In this document: positions 18,453 through 28,682 of the stretch, piece by piece | Numbering within the stretch: the first letter of the stretch is position 1 | Layout: every line of letters starts with the position of its first letter | DNA from: Sphaerochaeta sp. | GTDB lineage: Bacteria > Spirochaetota > Spirochaetia > Sphaerochaetales > Sphaerochaetaceae | Assembly: GCA_018399495.1 (NCBI GenBank) | Contig: JAGYOG010000003.1 | Location: 1-64,000, forward strand | Reading direction: 5' to 3' | Length of the DNA: 64,000 nucleotides | Made by a program: the position numbers and the translations under genes | Notes under the pieces: generated by a model | Database searches by the model: none | What the model was told of the DNA's origin: nothing | Seen by the model: only the letters and a program-made list of their open reading frames with translations

Positions 18453-19946
18453 TCACTTCTTGAATCCTAACAAGGAAAGATGTCTACTTATGTGTGCATC
18501 AAGCAATTGCTTGTAATGCTCTTCTTCTCGGAAAAGCAAGTTGAAGAAGGATTTCTTGAACAATTTCCCTCCCGTCTCATCCTCATCTTCAAGTAGATAA
18601 CCGTAGGTGATGTGTAGAAGCTGTCGAGTATTATCGTCGTTGAGGTAGGAGGGGAGGTCTTTATCTTTCATTGACTCCAAATCCTGGATTTTCCCTATAT
18701 CAGTGGTTACATGATAGAAGGATTTTGCATCACTAAAACGTTTGATTGCATGGTTATGCATCCTTCTATAGAGAGCGGGATCCTTTTCTGCTACTAATCG
18801 GACAGCTTCAAGCCAGTTGGTGCCAGCCGTCTTGACGTGGAAACTCCCCTTGATCGTTTGAGCAAGAATGGGAAAGATGGAGAATTTGTCGCTACCTGAA
18901 TGGATACTGAGCCGGTAGCGGTATTGCTTTGCAATAGCTACATGCAAAACCAACTGTCTTTCAAACTCAGCGGTGTCTCCGATGTAGTCGATGCCTTTTT
19001 GGAATTCGCCTACAAAACGAGGAGCCAGTGTGGAGATAACCACCTGTCTTCGTTTGAGTTCCTTTGCAATGAAAAGATGACTTTTAGGGTCGGTCGGGGT
19101 GTCAGTCTCATCGATGGAAATTTCAAAATCTATTGGATGTTCAGAATGCAGAATATGCTGTTTATAGATATTTTGTATGAAATCAAGTGCTTTGTGGTAG
19201 GTTAGAATGTCGCGCTTCAATGTGGGGAGGTCAAGTCGTAACGTTGAAGTTCCGATGGAAAACTCCTGATCTGCATATAATCCTTCGTATAACTCCCGAA
19301 TCTCACTATCTAATGCCTCATAGCGTGTTTGGAGTCCCTCTACATCCAGATTCTGGATGGTTGGGTCTATCTGTTCTGATGAGTCTAGGGTGATCATGGT
19401 AGCTCCATCTTCCAAAGCCTGCTTGATCTCCTCACTCTTTTTCAGATGGTCTCCGTCAGCTCCGAACCCATACGTATATCCTTCTTGAAATACTGCGTAT
19501 GAGGCAGCATCAATCACATCCTTGAAGGTTCTGTTGGTGAAGTTTAATTCCCTGATGCTCTGTTGAGCAAAGATCGGAAATACCGAGGTGCCTTCCAATG
19601 CCCTGATATGCCCAGGGGTAGCCTTTCCAAGGCGGTCACCCAACCCGAGGGAAGGACGCTTGGTGGTGTTTGCAACTGGGTGCGTGAAAGGTAGGTAGGT
19701 ATTCAAGACCAGACGGTTCTCATGGATCAGTGGACAGATTTTGCATTGTTTTTCTGTTTCTCCTTCCAATTCATCGAAAACGGGACCTGAACCGGAAGCC
19801 ACCAGATATCGTTGTGCTCCTGCCTTGACCATGACAAGCGTACAACTTCCGAGATTGGTGAGTGATTGTTCATATATAGAGATCTTGCTCTTCAGCCGAT
19901 GCTCCAGATGCTGGATATTCACTGTACGTTCCTCATAGATTTCCAT
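18453..19946 (-). CDS. Tagaturonate/fructuronate epimerase-like (UxaE family)
   Basis: GLGDRLGKATPGHIRAL, YGFGADGDHLK, IHSGSDKFSIFP, TAGTNWLEAVRLVAEKDP. Confidence 0.75.
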   Translation of the reverse strand: MEIYEERTVNIQHLEHRLKSKISIYEQSLTNLGSCTLVMVKAGAQRYLVASGSGPVFDELEGETEKQCKICPLIHENRLVLNTYLPFTHPVANTTKRPSLGLGDRLGKATPGHIRALEGTSVFPIFAQQSIRELNFTNRTFKDVIDAASYAVFQEGYTYGFGADGDHLKKSEEIKQALEDGATMITLDSSEQIDPTIQNLDVEGLQTRYEALDSEIRELYEGLYADQEFSIGTSTLRLDLPTLKRDILTYHKALDFIQNIYKQHILHSEHPIDFEISIDETDTPTDPKSHLFIAKELKRRQVVISTLAPRFVGEFQKGIDYIGDTAEFERQLVLHVAIAKQYRYRLSIHSGSDKFSIFPILAQTIKGSFHVKTAGTNWLEAVRLVAEKDPALYRRMHNHAIKRFSDAKSFYHVTTDIGKIQDLESMKDKDLPSYLNDDNTRQLLHITYGYLLEDEDETGGKLFKKSFFNLLFREEEHYKQLLDAHISRHLSLLGFKK

Positions 19947-19964
19947 GTGGAATCTCCTATCGAT

Positions 19965-21665
19965 TCAGATAACCTTGAAATCGCTTCCTCCGATGAACTC
20001 CCTGAGCAGGGAATCGTCAGGGACCAAGGTGTCTGGGATTGGATTGACATGTTCCAGGAACATGAGCAATCTACGAGCAGTCTCATAGGCGGCTCCTGCA
20101 GAAGGCTTCACCATCTTCAGCAAGGGTTGTGCATAGGTGGTGAGAACTCCCAGTTCATAGTCCAAGGCACTATTGATCATTACATCAGCATTGTTCTGAT
20201 ACGGGAAAATGTATTGGTTTTCGCCCCTCTCCACCGATGGCCACATGTTCAAAGTGGTACTGGCATTTGTCCCACGGGTTCTATTGTCACGAATCAAGCG
20301 ACGTATAATACGATTATCCGTGGTGCTGATGCGGTTGTGGTCATCAAGATTCAATTGGGTCAGTGCTGAGATATAGACCCTGAAGAGCAATTCTTTGTCC
20401 AAGGAAACGGTCAGCTTTGGATTCATTCCATGAATACCTTCTATGATCAAGATAGTTCGTTTATCCAAGTGCACAGGGCGTTCCTCATAGGTGCGGGTAA
20501 GCGTCTTGAAATCATAGAGAGGGAGGTGCACTTCTTTCTTTGCGAATAGGTCAGCCAAGTCCTCTTGGAAACGTGCAACATCAAGTGCCTCAAGTGCCTC
20601 AAGATTAGGATTCCCATCTTCATCCTTGGGTGCATGATGCGGAGGAAGATAATAATTATCCAAGGATATCTTGATTGTTTTTTTCCCTAATACTTGTAAT
20701 TGGATTGAAAGTTTGTGAGCGAATGTAGTCTTCCCTGATGAGGATGGACCGGCGACAAGAACAGCTTTTACACTGCTGTGAAGGTTTATCTGGTCTGCAA
20801 TACTTGCAATTTTCTTTTGTTGCAAGGCCTCAGCGAGCCGAATGAAGGATTCAACGGTATTCTGGTTGCCCATCTGATTCAGCTGGCCTAGGGACTGCAT
20901 GTTGAGAATGGAGCCCCAAGCTTTATACTCTCGATAAATGGAGAAGAGCAAGGGGTTGTCAACAAACGGATCAAGTTTGTTGATATTGTGTGAACGGGGG
21001 TAGCGAAGAAGCATTCCTCGCTCTTGATAGGGCATAAGTTCCCATATCTGCATCAGACCAGTTTTACTGAGCAAGGGTTCGTAGGAGATATCCATGTAGC
21101 CTTGCAAACGATAGAGATCCACCTTTGGTTCATTTCGCGTGGAAAGCAATGCAGCTGTCTGTTCATGATGGTTGTTCTCAAAATAGGAGAGTGCCTTTTC
21201 GTAGGGCAGTAAGACCTCCTCGATAGGGAGATTTCGCTCAACCAAGGAGTGCATCGCTTTTTCAATCGCCTTGATATCTGTATTGTTTAGGGTAAGGTCA
21301 TCATCAAAACTGAAGTAATACCCATCACCAAGGGAGTGACCAATGACCAACCTTCGATTTGGATAGAGCATGGAAACAGCGGCACAGAGAAGATAGCAAA
21401 GAGAGTGGCGGTACATCCTCTTGCCCATGTCTCCAAAAAGTGGCACCGGTTCAAGGGTACAATCGGCAACTAGGGATCGAGAGCAAGAGTGCAACTCATG
21501 GTTCACCAAGGCCCCGATATACGGGTTCTCTGTATAGGTCTGTTCGTTGCACGATTTGACCACCTTTGCCTTAATCAAGGCATCTTCCACGGTGGCCCCA
21601 ATAGGGAGCACCAGATGCTGTTCTTTGATGGTTACGGTAATACTCTTCATGTAGGTATCATACAT
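19965..21665 (-). CDS. Nucleoside kinase with TGS-like N-terminus and uridine kinase-like C-terminus
   Basis: VAGPSSSGKTTFAHKLSIQL P-loop, ISLDNYY, YDFKTLTR, IIEGIHGMNP; N-terminal threonyl-tRNA synthetase-like region. Confidence 0.85.
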   Translation of the reverse strand: MYDTYMKSITVTIKEQHLVLPIGATVEDALIKAKVVKSCNEQTYTENPYIGALVNHELHSCSRSLVADCTLEPVPLFGDMGKRMYRHSLCYLLCAAVSMLYPNRRLVIGHSLGDGYYFSFDDDLTLNNTDIKAIEKAMHSLVERNLPIEEVLLPYEKALSYFENNHHEQTAALLSTRNEPKVDLYRLQGYMDISYEPLLSKTGLMQIWELMPYQERGMLLRYPRSHNINKLDPFVDNPLLFSIYREYKAWGSILNMQSLGQLNQMGNQNTVESFIRLAEALQQKKIASIADQINLHSSVKAVLVAGPSSSGKTTFAHKLSIQLQVLGKKTIKISLDNYYLPPHHAPKDEDGNPNLEALEALDVARFQEDLADLFAKKEVHLPLYDFKTLTRTYEERPVHLDKRTILIIEGIHGMNPKLTVSLDKELLFRVYISALTQLNLDDHNRISTTDNRIIRRLIRDNRTRGTNASTTLNMWPSVERGENQYIFPYQNNADVMINSALDYELGVLTTYAQPLLKMVKPSAGAAYETARRLLMFLEHVNPIPDTLVPDDSLLREFIGGSDFKVI

Positions 21666-21783
21666 GGTGGTTTGTTGGCAAACAAGAGTAAAGCGTTTTT
21701 GTCTGGTATGTGTTATACTGCTGTCTTACTCAAGAGCACATTCTTGGATTGACAGCCAACTGGGAGGTAGGTACCTTTTGTAC

Positions 21784-23520
21784 ATGAGAAAAAAGCTTCA
21801 TCTGGCGTTTCCCTATCGACAACGCTTCATACTACATATAGATTTGGAATCAGAAACATCTACAAGCATACCGCTGGAAGAGGAAGAGGCAAAACACTTT
21901 CTTGGGGGGCGATTGCTTGCCTTAATGCTTTGGGATCGCTTCGCAGACTATGAACAGCTCGGCGAGGAAGACTATGAACGAGGCAACCCAGTTGTTTTTG
22001 CTCCAGGGGCTACTGTAGATACACCGCTTGGTTACTGTAATTCCTATACTGTAGTTACCAAGAGCCCTGTTACAGGAACTCTTTCTGTATCCAGTGCGAA
22101 TTCATCACTCGCAGGGGCTATCGTTGGCTGTGGATATGCTGCTTTGGTAATAACCGGCCGTAGCAGAAAGTTGTGTAGTTTCTCTATTGCAGATGGATTG
22201 GTGAGTTTTAGTGATGCTGAGGAGTATCATAATCTTACTACAACCGACGTTGCAAGGAAGGTGGAAAAAGAGCATTTGGTCGTCATTGGTCCAGCTGGGG
22301 AACACTTCGTGCTATATGCATCTCTCTATGCGAACAATCAGAATGTAACACAAGGTGGGGTTGGATGTGTCTGTGGTATGAAAAACATCAAGTTCTTTAC
22401 CCTGTCTCCCCATAATCATGGCAGAGAAGCGTATGATCCACATAGGCTTGGGTTGCTGAACCAAGCCTATATGAAGGATTTAGGAAAGACACGGATGGGA
22501 AATACGATGGCCAAAGAAGGGTCAATCGCACTACTTGCTAAAGCAAATCACCATGGATGGGCCGCAATTGATACCTATTCCATGCGTGTTGATGGAAGGC
22601 TTTGGGGACTCTGTCCACATAGTGTTCCTAAAGGGATTTCCCTTCATGACCCTTCTTTTCCTGTGTGCCAGGATCATACTCCATTAGATTTGGAGACTGC
22701 GATGGCCTTGGGATCGAATTTGGAACTCTTTGACAGTAGAAGCGTACAACAGGTTGCGCTCCGTTGTTTAGAAAATGGTCTCGAAGTGGTAAGTACCGGT
22801 GCAGTACTTGCCTGGGCAAGGGCCTGTCGAAGAGAAGGGAAATTGAGTTTTCTACCCGACCTGCAATATTCGAAAGCAATGCTCTATCTTCGTCTCCTTG
22901 ATGCCATCACGTACAAGAAAGGCTCCGGAGAAGAATTGGGAATAGGACTTTCCTCGCTGGTGGAGAAGTATGGTGGATCAGAACATGCGTTCATGGTTGA
23001 TGGATTGCCACTACCTCCCTATGATTATCGCGCACTTCCGGTGCAAGCACTGCTTGTAGCCATGGGAAGAAGGAGTGTGGTGTTCGGTGAGCTTTTATGG
23101 GGGAACCACTACCATAGGGGTAGGGAGCGGCGCCTCGTTTCCTGGGCACTCTATGTCCAGAAGCTTGTCTATGCCTGTGAAAGCGTTGGGCTGTGTCCTT
23201 GGGTGACCATCTCCACTTTCAGTCATCGGTTTTTTCACTATCCACACTTTTCATTTGCAAGAAAGAACTTCTCAAGATTAGCCCTGTTGGCATCATTAGG
23301 GGAGGGGTATGAGATCAATGCGTATGCCGTGCGCTCCTATGGAGAAGAAGCATTGCACTTGCAATTAACTCTTGATGACAAACTCCTAAAACGCGAGAGC
23401 CGGTATGGATCTCTGCCTGACCAGTTGTTGGTCAATGGGAAGAGTAACTACCGTTCTGCCCAAGTGGTCCCTTTGGCTCGGTTGCTTGATGCTTACTGGT
23501 CTGTTCTTGGGAGAAAGTAG
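21784..23520 (+). CDS. Aldehyde:ferredoxin oxidoreductase-like protein lacking most Fe-S ligands
   Basis: FLGGRLLALMLW, NPVVFAPGATVDTPLGYCNSYTVVTKSPVTGTLSVSSANSSLAGAIVGCGYAALVITGRSR, VVIGPAGEHFVLYASLYANNQNVTQGGVGCVCGMKNIK typical of AOR N-domain. Confidence 0.7.
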   Translation: MRKKLHLAFPYRQRFILHIDLESETSTSIPLEEEEAKHFLGGRLLALMLWDRFADYEQLGEEDYERGNPVVFAPGATVDTPLGYCNSYTVVTKSPVTGTLSVSSANSSLAGAIVGCGYAALVITGRSRKLCSFSIADGLVSFSDAEEYHNLTTTDVARKVEKEHLVVIGPAGEHFVLYASLYANNQNVTQGGVGCVCGMKNIKFFTLSPHNHGREAYDPHRLGLLNQAYMKDLGKTRMGNTMAKEGSIALLAKANHHGWAAIDTYSMRVDGRLWGLCPHSVPKGISLHDPSFPVCQDHTPLDLETAMALGSNLELFDSRSVQQVALRCLENGLEVVSTGAVLAWARACRREGKLSFLPDLQYSKAMLYLRLLDAITYKKGSGEELGIGLSSLVEKYGGSEHAFMVDGLPLPPYDYRALPVQALLVAMGRRSVVFGELLWGNHYHRGRERRLVSWALYVQKLVYACESVGLCPWVTISTFSHRFFHYPHFSFARKNFSRLALLASLGEGYEINAYAVRSYGEEALHLQLTLDDKLLKRESRYGSLPDQLLVNGKSNYRSAQVVPLARLLDAYWSVLGRK

Positions 23521-24038
23521 TACTGGAGACTAGGGATTGGTTGATCGTCATCAAGCTTGTGTATACTGATACCCTCATCGTCAAAGAGCGCATAAGTAGG
23601 TCCGAGGGTCGTTCTTGGATAGGTAGTCGATCCTGGGTTTACCCATATAACCCCATCTTCACCCTTCTGGAGCTTGGGCGTATGGGTATGACCACTCACG
23701 AAGATGTCTCCTGCTTTCAGGTTTTGGCCAAACGGGGAGTGAATCCTGTCCCCATGAGTCATGAATATGGTTCTTCCTTGCCAATCGATGCTTCTCTTCA
23801 GGGGAGGCAAGGCAATCCCTGCATTACTGAAGTCATAACTGCTGTCACAGTTCCCTCTTACCAAAAGCAATTGCGGGATATTCTGGAGTAGTAGTTGGAA
23901 ATGTGGATGTCCTGAAGGACAGAAATCACCTGCAATCAGGATAGATTTTGCTTGGTGCTCACGTGCCCGTTGGTCTAGTAGAGTAAGGGCTGTAAGCGAT
24001 CCATGTAAATCGCTGGCAAGCAAAAGAGTATTGGACAT
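23493..24038 (-). CDS. YfcE-like metallophosphoesterase
   Basis: LLLASDLHGSLTAL, LIAGDFCP, LLVRGNCDS, IFMTHGDRI, VSGHTHTP, WVNPGS. Confidence 0.9.
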   Translation of the reverse strand: MSNTLLLASDLHGSLTALTLLDQRAREHQAKSILIAGDFCPSGHPHFQLLLQNIPQLLLVRGNCDSSYDFSNAGIALPPLKRSIDWQGRTIFMTHGDRIHSPFGQNLKAGDIFVSGHTHTPKLQKGEDGVIWVNPGSTTYPRTTLGPTYALFDDEGISIHKLDDDQPIPSLQYYFLPRTDQ

Positions 24039-24150
24039 GGAAACTCCTAATTTTTCCTTGGTAAAGGCAAATGCTTCTTGTGATGTGCGTATATTACTGG
24101 TAATATAATACGAGAATTATATAAAAAAATATATAGGGGAGGAAGCAGAA

Positions 24151-25077
24151 ATGGCTACCATCAGAGAGCTGTCTTGCAATGATGGGAAGCGCGTGTCATA
24201 TCGCGTATGGGTTCCAGAAGGGCCACAGATTGAAGGGGTGCTTCTCATTTTACATGGTATGGCTGAGCATAGTCTCCGATATGATGCATTCGCCACATTC
24301 CTGAATTCCAAAGGAATTGTTGTCTATGCTCCTGACCATCGGGGTCATGGTGAGACTGCAAAGCAATCAGGTGAAACCCTTGGTTGGTTTGCAGAACGTG
24401 AAGGCTGGCAACGTGTGGTGGATGATGCCTATGAATTGACGAATGTCATCCTTTCTGAATATCCCCGTCACAGTCTCTTCTTGCTTGGCCATAGCATGGG
24501 CTCTTTCTTGGCTAGAAGTCTGATGGTGCAATACTCTGATTTGTTTGATGGGGTCATACTCATGGGGACTGGTGCTTCCCAAGGTATGCTTGGAAAGATT
24601 GGGAAGATGATTGCTCATAATCATGTCAGTAAATATGGTTCCAAACATCCTGATGCAAAACTGGACAAAATGAGTTTTGGTGCATACAACAAGAAGATTC
24701 CTAGCGCAAAGACATCCTTTGATTGGTTGAGTAGAGATGATGAGCAAGTAGCGAAGTATATTGATGACCCCTTGTGTGGTTTTGTCTGCACCTCTGGATT
24801 TTTTGCAGACCTGTTGGACGGGGTGGCGATGGCCAACGATGCAGAAAGAGCTAAAAAACTCCCCTCTGATTTTTCTTTGTTGATCATCAGTGGTAGTGAG
24901 GATCCTGTAGGAGAGTTCTCCAAGGGAGTGCGTAAGGTGTACGAACTCTACCATAATTGTAATATCTCAGATATCACCCTCAACTTGGTAGAGGGTGCAC
25001 GACACGAGCTACTGCAGGAAACCAATAGGGAGCAGACGGCACAGTACCTCTATTCCTGGATCAAGCAGAGACTGTAA
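24151..25077 (+). CDS. Alpha/beta hydrolase (monoacylglycerol lipase-like)
   Basis: LILHGMAEHSLRYDAFA, APDHRGHGET, LLGHSMGSFLARSL. Confidence 0.88.
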   Translation: MATIRELSCNDGKRVSYRVWVPEGPQIEGVLLILHGMAEHSLRYDAFATFLNSKGIVVYAPDHRGHGETAKQSGETLGWFAEREGWQRVVDDAYELTNVILSEYPRHSLFLLGHSMGSFLARSLMVQYSDLFDGVILMGTGASQGMLGKIGKMIAHNHVSKYGSKHPDAKLDKMSFGAYNKKIPSAKTSFDWLSRDDEQVAKYIDDPLCGFVCTSGFFADLLDGVAMANDAERAKKLPSDFSLLIISGSEDPVGEFSKGVRKVYELYHNCNISDITLNLVEGARHELLQETNREQTAQYLYSWIKQRL

Positions 25078-25079
25078 GC

Positions 25080-26321
25080 ATGTCTTTTAAGAACATTATC
25101 CAGCAAAATCTAAAGCGGCTGGGAGTCTTTTTCTCATCCGTATTCAGACAGTCGATGAAGGACAACTTTCTGAATTCTGCTTCGGGATTGGTGTACTCTA
25201 CACTATTAGCTATTGTCCCTGCTGCAACATTCCTTTTTACATTCTTCAATGCTTTTGGTGTTATGGAGCCGTTAGTAAATTTTCTCACGCAATGGTTCAC
25301 GGAATTGGCAGGTGAGGATGCAGGTGGGCAGTTGATGATCCTCCTAACCCAATACACCCGTAATGCAACCAGTTTGGGAATTGTCGGGCTTATATCTTTT
25401 TTGATTACTATGGTTCTTCTGATCAACAAAGTGTGGATTGTAATCAACAGGATCTATCGTTCAAGCAGGAGCCGTAATGCGTTGAAACGGTTTGCTGGAT
25501 ACATTTCCTTTTTAATTGTAGGAACCTTGTTGATTGCAGCCTATGTAAGTGCACAGTCTATTCTCACATCTTGGTATCTTGATTTGATTGGGGTTACCCT
25601 TGGTCGGTGGTCTGTAGCAGTTGAAGCCCTTGCTCCGAGTTTCATTGTTGCGTTGGTTATCTTCTTGCTTATCTACTTGGTTCCCAATACAAAGGTCCGT
25701 TTCGATTCAGCAATTCTAGGGAGTCTTGCAGGATTGCTTGTGATTAGTATCTTCAGCAAGCTGACCTCACTTTTGACTACAATGGCGAGCAGGTTTTCTG
25801 TCATTTATGGTTCCTTTGCAGCAATCTTCCTGTTCTTGTTCTTCTGTTATGTATTCTGGGCAACCGTATTCTTCAGTGTAGAACTTGCCTATGTGCATCA
25901 GTTTAGACCGGATGTCTCCAGTTTTCGTGGGCTTCCTCAAAGCCCCGCATTGCAGTTGTCGGAAGGAATCAATATCATGATGCTCATCGGCAGTAATTTC
26001 AGAGAAGGAAAGGGTGCTACCTCTACTAAGGAGCTTCTTGATTGCCTATCAATTCCCTACAATCGCTTACAAGGCTTCCTTGGGCTCTTGACCCAACTTC
26101 AGTTCATTACCCCCACCAACAACAGCCAAACCAGCTACATCCCCAAGCAACCACTTGATACGCTTCGCCTTCAGGACTTGGTAAAAGGACTCTATGGTAT
26201 GGAAACCATAGATGAAGTTGAGCACGATACCGCTGGGGAGGCGGTGGCTGAGCAGGTTCAGGACAGGGGTGTTGTTGCGCTAGGGAACCTAACAGTTGAA
26301 CAACTGTTGCAAAGAATCTAA
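25080..26321 (+). CDS. YihY/BrkB family membrane protein
   Basis: LNSASGLVYSTLLAIVPAATFLFTFFNAFG, YLVPNTKVRFDSAILGSLAGLLV. Confidence 0.82.
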   Translation: MSFKNIIQQNLKRLGVFFSSVFRQSMKDNFLNSASGLVYSTLLAIVPAATFLFTFFNAFGVMEPLVNFLTQWFTELAGEDAGGQLMILLTQYTRNATSLGIVGLISFLITMVLLINKVWIVINRIYRSSRSRNALKRFAGYISFLIVGTLLIAAYVSAQSILTSWYLDLIGVTLGRWSVAVEALAPSFIVALVIFLLIYLVPNTKVRFDSAILGSLAGLLVISIFSKLTSLLTTMASRFSVIYGSFAAIFLFLFFCYVFWATVFFSVELAYVHQFRPDVSSFRGLPQSPALQLSEGINIMMLIGSNFREGKGATSTKELLDCLSIPYNRLQGFLGLLTQLQFITPTNNSQTSYIPKQPLDTLRLQDLVKGLYGMETIDEVEHDTAGEAVAEQVQDRGVVALGNLTVEQLLQRI

Positions 26322-26374
26322 AGAGTGCTTGCCTCTTTCGAGCAACACAGGCTACTGTATATGAGGAGGCTCCT

Positions 26375-26839
26375 ATGAACCTAGACGCTACCACCCAGCC
26401 CATGATTGATCCACTCATCTGGCATGCTTTTCCGGATGAAAAAGATGGCATCATGGCTGATGAAATATGGAAGTGCGGCCCTTTGGTCTGTACCTTGCTC
26501 AAGAATCCTGCTTGTAGAAATGGTGAACAACTCGTGGCTATCCCCTATGCAATGGTGGTGAAACGGGATGATGTTGTTATCTTAGCTGTCTCTCTCGAAC
26601 AGGAGGACCTCAGGGCGCTTTCTTACACGATGGGAATATCCTTGAGGGAATTGCAGGCGGAGTACAAAACCAAAGGAAATTTCTCTGAGCTTAGAGGATA
26701 TGTGTATTCTGATGTGACTCGTGAAGATCTTGGTGTTTATGACGAGGATATGAATCTCCAGAGTATTAGGATCTTTTTCTTGGAGACAATCTGTGATACT
26801 TTTGATATTCTCTCAGAACCGGTACAGATTACAACGTAA
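26375..26839 (+). CDS. Hypothetical protein
   Basis: 154 aa uninterrupted ORF with coding-like composition; no family recognised. Confidence 0.55.
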   Translation: MNLDATTQPMIDPLIWHAFPDEKDGIMADEIWKCGPLVCTLLKNPACRNGEQLVAIPYAMVVKRDDVVILAVSLEQEDLRALSYTMGISLRELQAEYKTKGNFSELRGYVYSDVTREDLGVYDEDMNLQSIRIFFLETICDTFDILSEPVQITT

Positions 26840-27225
26840 ATACAAAGCTCCCTGTAACATTCAGTTTTGTATTAACCTTGGAAGGTTCCTCTCGGTACGG
26901 GAACAGAATCCCTGTGCTTCCTGCCTTGATTTCCTTGGGAAAATGCAACAGTGAGTACTCTTCAGTTGCCACCAAGGTGGTGTATCCCTCTCTGGCTTCA
27001 AGGCTGTAGCGTGCACGGATCAGCAGACCTTCAAGCTCGATGGTTACGATATCACCCAAGGTGTATCCTGCTTCCTGGAGCATCGCCTGATTCACGGAGA
27101 GCTTGAACAACTGAACTGCTGGTGCTTCGGTTATGGAGGGGATTGCCTCAGTTCTCTTTGATGTGGCACAGGAGGGGGAACACCAATAAGGCGATGACAA
27201 GTAGTGCGTACAATAGTTGTTTCAT
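26829..27225 (-). CDS. Putative lipoprotein with single-base frameshift in the lipobox
   Basis: MKQLLYALLVIALLVFP from ATG 27225 joins SCATSKRTEAIPSITEAPAVQLFKL when one C is removed from the CCCCC run; good RBS gaggagg. Confidence 0.6.
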
Positions 27226-27227
27226 AA

Positions 27228-27890
27228 TCAGTCCTCCTCGAGCAGTGTAAATGTGCTCTTATGGAAATCCGCAGTCCTTCACTGCGCATCTTGGAGAGTT
27301 CACTGGACATGGCACTTCTCTCCACACAAAGGTAGTCTGCAGGTGTTGTCGGTCGAAAGGAATCAGTGAAGGTCTTTCTATTTCCCTGCCGCTTCGATTC
27401 AGCAGAGGTATGAGCGAAGTTTCTCCCGTGTATTACGCTTTGTGATGTGGTTGATTTTCTGCATCAACTCCAGGTTCTTGTGACTGAGCAATCTCACTAG
27501 ATTTTCGATTAGCATATGGTGATACACACAGTTCATGCTGCAAGTGGTTATTACTTTATTGATGTTGAGGAATAAGATGGTGGTGGGCTGGGAGGTGATG
27601 GCAGCGACTTCGCTGGGAGTCTGGGTAAAGGCAACCGTCTCTGCAAAGGTGTCTCCTTCCCCGATATTGGTCACGACTGTTCTGTTTCCCCAGAAATCGT
27701 GACGGACGATGTTCACTGATCCTTGGAGTACGATGCCCATTTCATCAGTGAAATCCCCTTCATCAATGATGGTGTAGTCCTTGGGAAAATTACTGGTTCT
27801 GCTCTTCAAGCACCCAAGCAGATGTGGCAACTCCTGTACTGCTATCTGCTCGAAGAGATGTGAGTGATGTACTATCTCGTAGACGTTCAT
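27228..27890 (-). CDS. Crp/Fnr-family regulator, HTH region frameshifted
   Basis: cNMP-binding domain (FPKDYTIIDEGDFTDEMGIVLQGSVNIVRHDFWGNRTVVTNIGEGDTFAETVAF); HTH residues VERSAMSSELSKMRSEGL...DFHKSTFTLLEED in other frames. Confidence 0.75.
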
Positions 27891-27980
27891 AAACCACCTT
27901 ATGTTTTGTTGTAAATCCAACATATCAATAGATGAGCACATGGTACCATACCCTACATAACAAGACAATGGAGAAGCAAT

Positions 27981-28682
27981 ATGATCAGACAGATGATAAC
28001 AATAGATGAAGAGCTGTGTAATGGATGTGGGTTGTGCGTGAGTGCCTGCCAAGAGGGAGCAATCGGTTTGGTAAACGGTAAAGCGGTCCTGCTACGAGAA
28101 GACTACTGTGACGGGTTGGGCAATTGCTTGCCGGTCTGTCCCACCGGCGCCATCACATTCGAAGAGCGAGAGGCTCCCGCATTCGACCATGAGGCCGTAG
28201 AGAAGTTCATGGAAGCGGATAAGCCTGTATTCAGCTGCCCGGGAAGCCAGATCAAGGTGATGAAGCAGGAAGAAAAGAGGGAACCTGCCTCTTCAAACAC
28301 GAGTTCTGCAGCCCCTCAGAGCCAGCTCCGCCAGTGGCCGGTCCAGATCAAGCTGGCTGCCCCGAATGCTGGATTCTTCAACAATGCTGACCTGCTTATC
28401 GCTGCTGACTGTGCAGCCTATGCCTATGGTGATTTTCACAACACGTTCATCAAGAACAGAGTCACCCTTATCGGCTGCCCCAAGCTCGATGCAGGTGACT
28501 ATGCAGAGAAACTTACCGAAATCTTCCAGAATCATGAGATCAGGAGCGTTACCGTTGCAAGAATGGAAGTTCCTTGCTGTGGAGGCCTTGACGGGGCAGT
28601 AAAGCGTGCCATTGCAGCCAGTGGGAAGATCATTCCCCTTGCAGTGGTAACCCTCTCCACAGAAGGGGAGATTCTTCGCTAA
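27981..28682 (+). CDS. 4Fe-4S dicluster ferredoxin-like protein
   Basis: LCNGCGLCVSACQEGAI...YCDGLGNCLPVCPTGAI. Confidence 0.85.
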   Translation: MIRQMITIDEELCNGCGLCVSACQEGAIGLVNGKAVLLREDYCDGLGNCLPVCPTGAITFEEREAPAFDHEAVEKFMEADKPVFSCPGSQIKVMKQEEKREPASSNTSSAAPQSQLRQWPVQIKLAAPNAGFFNNADLLIAADCAAYAYGDFHNTFIKNRVTLIGCPKLDAGDYAEKLTEIFQNHEIRSVTVARMEVPCCGGLDGAVKRAIAASGKIIPLAVVTLSTEGEILR

